A stretch of DNA of 20,920 nucleotides from Pseudomonadota bacterium (lineage in GTDB: Bacteria; Pseudomonadota; Alphaproteobacteria; Rhizobiales; Hyphomicrobiaceae): NCBI GenBank assembly GCA_023410905.1, contig JAEYPL010000111.1:1-20920 (forward strand), written 5' to 3'. Shown in pieces: positions 14,448 to 20,920 of the stretch. Position numbers and translations under genes: made by a program. Positions within the stretch are counted from its first letter, which is position 1. Every line of letters begins with the position of its first letter. The notes under the pieces are model-generated. The model did not search any database. It was not told the origin of the DNA and saw only the letters and a program-made list of their open reading frames with translations.

Positions 14448-16084
14448 AGGCGGCTGGTGGCTGGTTGTTGCAAATACATTTGCTCTGTAAGCCCTGTTAT
14501 TTTTTTATAGTCTGCATCTGATTCTTTAAAAGAGGCTTTGAAAGTTGCATCTGCAAACACTTGTCTTAGTTGACCTTTTCTCAATAGCTCAAACACATAA
14601 TTTTTTAATGTTTCAAAATCATACTGCCAACCTGCTTTTACAGTGGCTTGTTTCAGGTTGTCAAATGTGAAATAATTATCCCGAAAAGATTTTTGAATAA
14701 ATGGTTGCACATCAGCCAATACCGGTTTGTAGTTAGAAATGCTTCCGGTAACAGTAGAAATATCCTCAAAAGGCGAAGTTGCTTTTTCTTTCTCATCATC
14801 GCCTGATACTACTTCTGCCTTTCCTTCCGATTGCTTAATAATATCATCCAGCTTTGGCAATTCTCCTTCTGGTAAATCCATTCCCTCCAAAGGGTCGCCG
14901 ATTTCTTTCTGTGGAATGTTCTTGAATTGAAGCTCACCTTTAAATGCCCGTTGATTCAATGAGCCAAAAAGATTTTCTAATTCACGCAGACTTTCGTTTA
15001 AGAATAACTTCAATGTTTCAGTGCTGGTAACTATTGAAGAAAATTTATTCTGCACTCCTATAGGAGGATGTATAAAGCGAAATTTCTTAAAGTCGTCCAT
15101 CGGTGGAAAGTTTGGTATTCCGCTACCGATACTATTTCCATAAAACTTCTTTTTAAAGTTTTCATCTTTAAATACAAAAACAAAGAAGTTATTTACAATT
15201 AAACTGTTGTCAAGAGTAATCTTAAGAAGTGCTTGGTTTATTATTCCACGGGGAGCACCCTTTGGTACTATAGCAAGCTTCCCTAAATAAACGCCAGAGC
15301 AACTAACAATAATGTCGCCCGGTTTTACCTCAAATGCCTTTAATTCTTTAAACTTCTCTTCGTCAATATAATAACGACCAAAAGTAAAATCATTGTTTAA
15401 AGCATGAAACTGCTCATAGACAAGATAACCTGATGGAACAAAGATTTCTTTTTTCAAGGCCCCTCCAAAAGGACCCCGTTTTAATGAATACTTTTCTTTT
15501 TTTATTAGCTGCTCAATAGTTTTTGTTTCCCAACCCTTCTCATTTCTTACAGGATCACCAAACATTTCATAAAAGATGCTTTCTAAAAATTTATCCAGCA
15601 GTTCAATGCTTTCTTTGCGTTGCTTTATTAAGTTTTCTGATTTAGAAAGTATCTGGGCTATTTCATATTGTTCAGGATAATCTAAAACCGGAATTTTCAA
15701 AGCTTCAAGAGAGTCTCTGTCAATGTGAGGGATTGTGGCACCAGTTGCATTTGCCTGTAAATAGTCAAATTGCCCTTTCAGGAAGTACCCAATAAAATCA
15801 GTATTGTATTCTTTATCTTCCTTTATCCGCAACCTTGCAAGGGTGCTTCCAATCATCCCCCGTAAACCAAAACCAATTGTTCCGGCATTGGCTCCATCCC
15901 ATGCAATGATTAAATCATTTTCATGTACTTCGACCCCTTTTTCATCTGTATATTTTAAATTTTCATTGTTACGTAAATCCTCAATCTGTATATAACGAGA
16001 GTTTTGATGCAGTCGCCGTGGTGCAAGTGCATGTTTCTTCCCTTTGGAAATCTTTACTATACTTCCTAATTTCTCAAATTTCAT
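14444..16084 (-). CDS. hsdS: type I restriction-modification specificity subunit HsdS, with extra C-terminal domain
   Basis: HsdS recognises the target DNA for both methylation and cleavage. Residues 1-135 form the first target-recognition domain, then a conserved helical spacer (EIAQILSKSENLIKQRKESI, about 141-170), the second recognition domain (about 185-345) and a second helix (about 355-380, ending SLNQRAFKGEL). A usual HsdS ends near 400-450. Here an acidic linker (about 395-450) leads to an extra domain of about 90 residues (YFTFDNLKQATVKAGWQYDF, then LKNYVFELLRKGQLRQVF), which looks like a small helical or winged-helix module. The start overlaps the hsdM stop and the stop overlaps the ATPase start (ATGA both times). 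Both recognition domains look intact, so the enzyme should be active. Confidence 0.93.
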   Translation of the reverse strand: MKFEKLGSIVKISKGKKHALAPRRLHQNSRYIQIEDLRNNENLKYTDEKGVEVHENDLIIAWDGANAGTIGFGLRGMIGSTLARLRIKEDKEYNTDFIGYFLKGQFDYLQANATGATIPHIDRDSLEALKIPVLDYPEQYEIAQILSKSENLIKQRKESIELLDKFLESIFYEMFGDPVRNEKGWETKTIEQLIKKEKYSLKRGPFGGALKKEIFVPSGYLVYEQFHALNNDFTFGRYYIDEEKFKELKAFEVKPGDIIVSCSGVYLGKLAIVPKGAPRGIINQALLKITLDNSLIVNNFFVFVFKDENFKKKFYGNSIGSGIPNFPPMDDFKKFRFIHPPIGVQNKFSSIVTSTETLKLFLNESLRELENLFGSLNQRAFKGELQFKNIPQKEIGDPLEGMDLPEGELPKLDDIIKQSEGKAEVVSGDDEKEKATSPFEDISTVTGSISNYKPVLADVQPFIQKSFRDNYFTFDNLKQATVKAGWQYDFETLKNYVFELLRKGQLRQVFADATFKASFKESDADYKKITGLTEQMYLQQPATSRL

Positions 16085-17709
16085 TTCAGTAATTCTTCGA
16101 TTTCAATAATACCTTTTGATATATTTTCTTCAATTGTTTTCAGCTTATCAAGAATGAGTTTTGGCTCATCATAGTCTTTGGGTTTATAATCTTCTTCCCT
16201 GTACTTTGTCAAGCTTAAATCATAATCATTTTCTGCTATCTCTGCTTTCTGTATTAAAAAATGTTTCATTTTCCGGTCGCTTCCGTTTTTCTCCCGGTGG
16301 TGGTATTTTTCAATAATATCCAGCAAGTCGCTTTCTGGTATTTTGTTTCTTTTATCATCAAGGCTGTAGCCATCATTTTGCATTTCATAAAACCAAACGT
16401 CTTTGGTTTCACTTGCCTTTGTAAAAATTAAAATAGCAGTAGCTACTCCGGCATACGGTCTAAACACACCGTTTGGCATAGTTATTACTGCTTTTAGTTC
16501 TGCTTCTTCCACCATCATTTTTCTAATCTCCACAAAGGCCCTGCCTGTGCCAAATAATACGCCTTGTGGTACTATTATCGCAGCTGTGCCACCCAACTTC
16601 AGCATATTAAAAATGCGTTCAATAAAAAGCAGTTCTGTTTTCCGGGTATCTGTTCTCCTGTTCTCAAATAAATTTGCTGTATCAAGGTTGCCGGTAAAAG
16701 GCGGGTTAGCCATTATCACCGAATAAGGATTAGGGTCGTTAAAGTTTTTGTCCAGCGTATCCTTATTGTTGATGTTTGGGTTATCAATGCCATGCATCAT
16801 TAGGTTCATCAATCCCAATCTCACCATTGTTTCATCAATATCATAACCGGTAAAACATTCTTTCAATCGTTGCTTCACATCTTCCGTCAATACCTTGCTT
16901 ATACTGCCAGTTTCAAAACCATCTTCATCAAGCTCCAGTTTTACATTCGATTTTTTGCGTACCAGATCGGTAAGAATGTATTGATAGGCTCCCAATAAAA
17001 AGCCACCAGTACCACAGGCCGGGTCGCAAATTAACTGTCCCAACTGCGGTTGTACCAATGCTGCCATTAGTTTAATAATATGGCGTGGTGTACGGAACTG
17101 ACCCATCTTTCCGGCAGTAGCAATTTCACTTAGCAGCATTTCATATACATCGCCTTGTATATCCTGGAAAGCCTGACCTCGTTCTACAGCATCTTTGTCT
17201 ATTTCTTTAAAAATATCTTCAATGATGTTGATAGCTTCTACCAATAGTGAAGCTTTAGGCATGATAAACACAGCATTGGCCATGTGTTTGGTAAATGGAT
17301 TTTCTTCTGCTTTCTTTTTCTTTTTGCCAGTTTGTACATCTTCTTCTTCCAGCTTATTTAAATCTCTCAGAAAAGGAAAAACTTTTGTTTGAATATGCAA
17401 GAGCATTGCTTCTGCAGGCATGTGCTTGAAAACACTCCATCGTAAATCATTTTTATCAATAGCATCTTTTTCTTTGGTAGTGCCGGGTGGCTGGTACTTT
17501 CCTTTGAAACGGAAATTGTAATCCTTCTCCTCAATATAACCTTCGGTTACATTTCTTTCGGCAATTGTTTCATTTTTGTCAAGCTGCTTCATGAAAAGCA
17601 GATAAGTGATTTGCTCAATCGCTGTCAATGGATTGGCAATGCCGCCACTCCAGAAATTATTCCAGAGTTTATCGATAAGCGATTTTAATGTTGGGTTGTT
17701 TTGTAACAT
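16081..17709 (-). CDS. hsdM: type I restriction-modification methyltransferase HsdM
   Basis: HsdM transfers a methyl group from S-adenosylmethionine to the N6 of adenine, protecting host DNA. The 542-residue protein has the N-terminal helical domain (about 10-170, with the NPLTAIEQITYLLFMKQLD opening), the AdoMet-binding motif I DPACGTGGFLLGAY at 229-242, and the catalytic motif IV NPPF at 335-338. QFRTPRHIIKLM at 205-216 is typical of the family. A lysine-rich patch (KKKKK near 129-133) sits in a linker. Length and motifs are complete. It overlaps hsdR upstream by one base (TAATG) and hsdS downstream by four. Confidence 0.97.
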   Translation of the reverse strand: MLQNNPTLKSLIDKLWNNFWSGGIANPLTAIEQITYLLFMKQLDKNETIAERNVTEGYIEEKDYNFRFKGKYQPPGTTKEKDAIDKNDLRWSVFKHMPAEAMLLHIQTKVFPFLRDLNKLEEEDVQTGKKKKKAEENPFTKHMANAVFIMPKASLLVEAINIIEDIFKEIDKDAVERGQAFQDIQGDVYEMLLSEIATAGKMGQFRTPRHIIKLMAALVQPQLGQLICDPACGTGGFLLGAYQYILTDLVRKKSNVKLELDEDGFETGSISKVLTEDVKQRLKECFTGYDIDETMVRLGLMNLMMHGIDNPNINNKDTLDKNFNDPNPYSVIMANPPFTGNLDTANLFENRRTDTRKTELLFIERIFNMLKLGGTAAIIVPQGVLFGTGRAFVEIRKMMVEEAELKAVITMPNGVFRPYAGVATAILIFTKASETKDVWFYEMQNDGYSLDDKRNKIPESDLLDIIEKYHHREKNGSDRKMKHFLIQKAEIAENDYDLSLTKYREEDYKPKDYDEPKLILDKLKTIEENISKGIIEIEELLK

Positions 17710-20498
17710 TATGCTGCAATTACTTTTTGAGTTAAACTAATTATTTCATCAATTTCTTTAGGACTAAAAACACCCCTGATACCTTCGGGATGCAGTAAGG
17801 TAAAAGGCGATTCTATTAAATTCCGTTTTGAAACATCGCCTTTCTCCAAAATGAATTCTTTCAATAAATCCAAAAACTGTAGCTGTCGGCTGGAAAGATA
17901 GGAGTGAACTGAAATAAATTCATCGAATGCTTTTGACACTGTTTCAGGGAATGTTTCCAGAATTTCAATTCCCAAAATGTGTTTGATAAATTGTATGAAT
18001 GCGGCTTTGCGATGGTTATAAACTCTCCGCAGTAAATCAATGGTGATATGCGGATGCTCATTGTGTAGTTCTTCTGCAAGCTGTTCAGCTTCTGCATCTG
18101 AAATGTTCATTCCTTCTTTTAATTTTTGCAGAACAGGGTTGCTTGAAACCAGTTCATTGATTTTCTGTTCTACCAGTTCACGATACTTTGCTACACTCAA
18201 GGCCTGATGTTCCGGGCCAAACTCGACAAACTCTTTTTCAGCTATGACATCTTTAAAATTGAATTTTGCAGGGCCTAAAGGAATAATGGCCTCCCGGAAT
18301 TTCATCAACGGTGAAAGTTTTTGGATAAGTGCATCAAACTTCTCTTCGGTAACCGTTGCCCAATAATTATTCGTTTGTGATTGTTTGATCAATTGTTCTT
18401 CTTTTGCAACAATGTTTACACTCAAAGGAAGTTCACCAATTTCTTCAATGATGCTATCTTTTAGCGTTTCAAACTTATCTGTTTCGTTCTTTAAATGAGC
18501 AAGTGAAACTTCTACAATGTCCATTTCAAAACGCATGGCTTTAAAGTCGGCTCCGGCCACTGTTCTGAACAATGGCTTTACAACAGTTTTTAAAAATTTC
18601 AGTTTGTCATGCGATAGATTGTTCCAGAAGTTGCTATCATCTATTCTTTGAAGTTCATGCTTTGCTTCAAGAATTACAACCGAATTAGCAGGCAGTGATG
18701 TGATTTGCTTTTTTAATTGTTCAATCTCTTTTTCAGCTATAGAATTTTTGCCTTGTGTTAGTGCTTCTTCTGTTTTATCCAAACGAACTCCAAATAAACG
18801 TACTGGTAAAGGAATTTGTGGTTTTAGTTCTTTCCCTTTTGGATTTAATTTAAAGTATTCGAAGTTATCCCAACAGTCCAAAATGAGGAAACGATCTTTT
18901 TCAGTGCACCATGGTTTAAGTTTATCTTTTTCCAGCAGTCTTGTTCCCCGGCCAATCATCTGCCAGAATTTTGTATAACTGAAAACCGGTTTTGCAAAAA
19001 CGAGATTGGTTATTTCCCTGATGTCAACTCCTGTATCAAGCATACCTACACTCAATGCCACCCGGGGCATATCGTTATTTTTGAATTGGTCAAGCAAACC
19101 TCCTTTTCCATAAGCACGGGGATCTTCAGACACAATCCGTTTAGCAATTTCGCCTTTGTGCTCCGGGTACAAGGCATCAAATATTTCTTCAATCCGCTTT
19201 GCATGTGCTTGTGTAATGCAAAAGAAAATTGTTTTTCCCGGCAATACTCCATTGGCGTCTTTAATGCACTCTTCCATGAATTCACGGACTATTAAAGCAT
19301 TCGTTCCCCTATTGATTACCTTTTTCTCAATTTCCGTTCCTTCGTAATTAATTTCTTCAATCTCTTTTCCTTCATGGATTAGTTTTTGTTGGTCTTCCAA
19401 TGAAATCGTTCTCTTACTGATCCCTTCATCCTGAAACTTTGTTTTAATTTTCATTACCTGAAAGTTGCACAGGTAAGGTGGTATATGATTTACTGCTTCG
19501 TCAAAAGAATAAGCAAATGTTGGCACGCCATCTTCTGTTTCAAATAACTGAAAAGTATTATGGTCAATAGCATCGGTTGGTGTTGCTGTTAATCCCAATG
19601 TTATCGTGTTGAAATAATCAAGAATCTCCTGATAAGTGTTATAAATACTTCTATGGCTTTCATCAACAACAACGAGGTCAAAAAAATGTGGGCTTAATGT
19701 TTTTGTTTCATCCCGGATTATGTTTAACATACTTGGGTATGTTGAAACATATATTCTCCGATCAGTGGCAATTTCTTTTTCCTGTGGCTTTGGCCATCTT
19801 GGTTCGTTAGGTAAATGCTCTTTAAATGCATCAAGAGTTTGATCTCTTAATGCAATCCTGTCTACTAAGAATAAAACTCTTTCAACCCATCCGGCTCTCA
19901 TCAATGCATCAACTAAGGCGATACAGGTTCTTGTTTTACCTGTACCTGTTGCCATAACTAAAAGAAATTTTCTCTTACGCTTTTCAACAGCTTCCATCAC
20001 GGCACGGATGGAGCGTATTTGATAATCCCTTCCTGCGATTTTTGTATTGATAAGTTCACCGGCTAATGATTTTCTTGCTTTGCGTATGTATGCATATCGT
20101 TCAAGGTCTTCACGGGTTGGAAAGCCATATACTTTTTTGGGAGGGTAGTTGTCTAAATCCCAAAAGTAAATATCATGACCATTGGTATAAAAGCAAAAGG
20201 GGAGTTCTCCGCCGTATTTGGTTTGAATATTATAGCAATATTGTTTTGCTTGTTCCCTTCCAATAGCTGCATCAACTGAAGTCTTCTTTGCTTCAACTAC
20301 AGCCAGAGGTTTTCCATCTTTTCCTAATAAAACATAGTCACTGTATTGATGTCCGGCATAAGGAGTGGCCGGCTCTTCTACAATTGTCAAGTGAATATCA
20401 AATTCCTCAATCACCTGAGTTCGGTCAGTAACATTCCATCCAGCTTGCGTAAGTCGCTGGTCAATGATTTCTTTCCGTGTCAGTTTTTCGTTCTTCAA
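17709..20498 (-). CDS. hsdR: type I restriction-modification restriction subunit HsdR
   Basis: HsdR is the motor and nuclease of the complex. Residues 1-150 contain the PD-(D/E)xK nuclease (D54, E69-A70-K71 in VVEAKK). The superfamily 2 helicase follows: Walker A ATGTGKT (183-189), DESH box (279-282), LTATP (303-307) and motif VI QMIGRGTR (513-520). A C-terminal region (about 750-929) resembles the EcoEI-type R C-terminal domain that contacts the M/S core. Length 929 is normal for this branch. The start is TTG at 20498; no in-frame ATG lies closer, and the N-terminus MKNEKLTRKEIIDQRL fits the family. It is the first gene of the operon; about 290 nt separate it from the array element upstream. 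No promoter was identified with confidence. Confidence 0.96.
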   Translation of the reverse strand: MKNEKLTRKEIIDQRLTQAGWNVTDRTQVIEEFDIHLTIVEEPATPYAGHQYSDYVLLGKDGKPLAVVEAKKTSVDAAIGREQAKQYCYNIQTKYGGELPFCFYTNGHDIYFWDLDNYPPKKVYGFPTREDLERYAYIRKARKSLAGELINTKIAGRDYQIRSIRAVMEAVEKRKRKFLLVMATGTGKTRTCIALVDALMRAGWVERVLFLVDRIALRDQTLDAFKEHLPNEPRWPKPQEKEIATDRRIYVSTYPSMLNIIRDETKTLSPHFFDLVVVDESHRSIYNTYQEILDYFNTITLGLTATPTDAIDHNTFQLFETEDGVPTFAYSFDEAVNHIPPYLCNFQVMKIKTKFQDEGISKRTISLEDQQKLIHEGKEIEEINYEGTEIEKKVINRGTNALIVREFMEECIKDANGVLPGKTIFFCITQAHAKRIEEIFDALYPEHKGEIAKRIVSEDPRAYGKGGLLDQFKNNDMPRVALSVGMLDTGVDIREITNLVFAKPVFSYTKFWQMIGRGTRLLEKDKLKPWCTEKDRFLILDCWDNFEYFKLNPKGKELKPQIPLPVRLFGVRLDKTEEALTQGKNSIAEKEIEQLKKQITSLPANSVVILEAKHELQRIDDSNFWNNLSHDKLKFLKTVVKPLFRTVAGADFKAMRFEMDIVEVSLAHLKNETDKFETLKDSIIEEIGELPLSVNIVAKEEQLIKQSQTNNYWATVTEEKFDALIQKLSPLMKFREAIIPLGPAKFNFKDVIAEKEFVEFGPEHQALSVAKYRELVEQKINELVSSNPVLQKLKEGMNISDAEAEQLAEELHNEHPHITIDLLRRVYNHRKAAFIQFIKHILGIEILETFPETVSKAFDEFISVHSYLSSRQLQFLDLLKEFILEKGDVSKRNLIESPFTLLHPEGIRGVFSPKEIDEIISLTQKVIAA

Positions 20499-20621
20499 GA
20501 AATAAAATGTCAGTTGGCTTGATGAGGTGAAGATACTTAAAACGAGTTAGTTACATTTCTTTTAGCTACTGTCTGGTTGAGCAAGGATTTGTTGCTGAAG
20601 TGTTGAGTTGAAGATGATAGA

Positions 20622-20645
20622 TATTCGTCAGCCGGGGTGGGCGGG
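20622..20645 (-). repeat. orphan half of an array element
   Basis: On the gene strand this reads CCCGGCTGACGAATATC. It matches the box following the 5' arm of two complete elements: GGCAGACGAATATG in the one at 11439-11629 and GGCTGATGAATA in the one at 10803-10936. No matching second arm or GTTA end is found between here and hsdR. It may be a remnant of a decayed element inside the leader of the defence operon. Confidence 0.4.
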
Positions 20646-20656
20646 CAGTGCGTATG

Positions 20657-20725
20657 CATTTTTAGCTCTTGGCAAGGTTGGCATTGTGTCTGGGTTTTGT
20701 GTGCCTTGCCATGTGCTAAAAATTG
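20657..20725. repeat. two-stem hairpin, copy 2 (5' of the defence operon)
   Basis: The outer stem TTTTTAGC (20659-20666) pairs perfectly with GCTAAAAA (20715-20722) and extends past a bulge. The 4x4 internal loop TCTT/ATGT is identical to copy 1. The inner stem GGCAAGG (20671-20677) pairs with CCTTGCC (20704-20710) around a 26-nt loop related to copy 1's (GGGTTT...GTGTG). TGCGTTGG follows, as in copy 1. Both stems differ from copy 1 by paired changes. It lies about 160 nt upstream of hsdR. Confidence 0.65.
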
Positions 20726-20788
20726 CGTTGGGCAGCATGGCAAAGTTTTGAGTCTTGTCAAATTGGAACGCTGTGTCCCAATAGGGTG

Positions 20789-20920
20789 ACATACAACGTT
20801 TGAGGCTTGCCGCAGGGCTGGAATTGTTGTTGTGTCAGCCCGGTACTGAAGCCGATTAGAATTACTGAAGTTGAAGTTAACAACTAAAAGCCAAATAGAA
20901 TTCGGTCAAGCCCGATATTA
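20789..20920 (-). repeat. attC-like element, cut by the window edge
   Basis: The left core ATACAAC (20791-20797) and the left arm GAGGCTTGCCGCAGGGCTGG (20802-20821) are present. The gene strand carries GGGCTGACACAACAACAATT before that arm, as in sister elements. The right arm should lie just beyond the window. Its left end is the exact reverse complement of the right end of the element at 11439-11629 over nine bases, the two ends that bound the defence unit. Confidence 0.65.

Larger units (their letters stand above)
5783..20920 (-). mobile_element. integron-like gene-cassette array (no integrase in window)
   Basis: Eight related elements separate eight gene units that all face the same way. 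Each gene stop lies close to the start of an element (usually 0-30 nt), and each next gene starts soon after its end. Element ends carry TAAC/GTTA cores; 8721-8727 and 8908-8914 fit RYYYAAC and GTTRRRY exactly. Cargo is single small genes, toxin-antitoxin pairs and one defence operon, as in integron cassettes. The left limit lies near 5.6-5.8 kb, because genes further left lack the elements; the right limit is outside the window. No tyrosine recombinase is visible, so this would be an integrase-less cluster, or a different cassette system with an unseen recombinase. Confidence 0.6.

Noticed and set aside
20537..20761. 74-codon open frame upstream of hsdR
   Set aside because: It covers the hairpin and the orphan half element, has biased composition and lies in the operon leader; no sign of a protein.
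1..20920. CRISPR array, tRNA or rRNA genes
   Set aside because: No short regularly spaced direct repeats and no tRNA or rRNA signatures were found on either strand.

Overview
The window looks like chromosomal DNA of a Bacteroidota bacterium, probably Chitinophagaceae-like. The clues are moderate GC, secreted proteins with leaders ending in xAQ, an AraC plus VOC gene pair, and a TAnnTTTG-type -7 promoter box before one gene. Apart from a 3' gene fragment at the left edge, every gene runs on the minus strand, so gene order is read right to left.

Region 1 (1-5.6 kb) is ordinary chromosome. It holds a gene tail, a small secreted protein, a secreted acetolactate-decarboxylase-like protein, a secreted NTF2-like protein, a VOC protein, an AraC regulator broken by two lesions, a single-domain response regulator and a secreted serine hydrolase of the beta-lactamase fold.

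Region 2 (about 5.8-20.9 kb) reads as an integron-like cassette array without an integrase in the window. Eight elements of about 130-205 nt, one of them degenerate and one cut by the window edge, separate single genes or small gene modules, all in one orientation. Each well-preserved element has TAAC/GTTA-type ends, a 14-20 bp imperfect stem and a long loop. The cargo is a SUFU-domain protein, a macro-domain protein, a membrane protein, two HigBA-type toxin-antitoxin modules, a secreted protein plus a frameshifted membrane protein, an unknown 153-aa protein and a large defence operon. The outer ends of several gene units match each other as inverted repeats better than the two ends of a single element do. 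That pattern is expected if gene plus element is the recombining unit, as in integron cassettes.

Region 3 (11.7-20.8 kb) is the largest unit: a tightly overlapping five-gene operon hsdR-hsdM-hsdS-AAA ATPase-HNH nuclease. It combines a type I restriction-modification system with a Septu (PtuA/PtuB)-like pair. A two-stem hairpin family lies just outside each end of the operon, and its two copies differ by compensatory changes.

Family assignments come from reading motifs. No database search, folding program or genome context was available.
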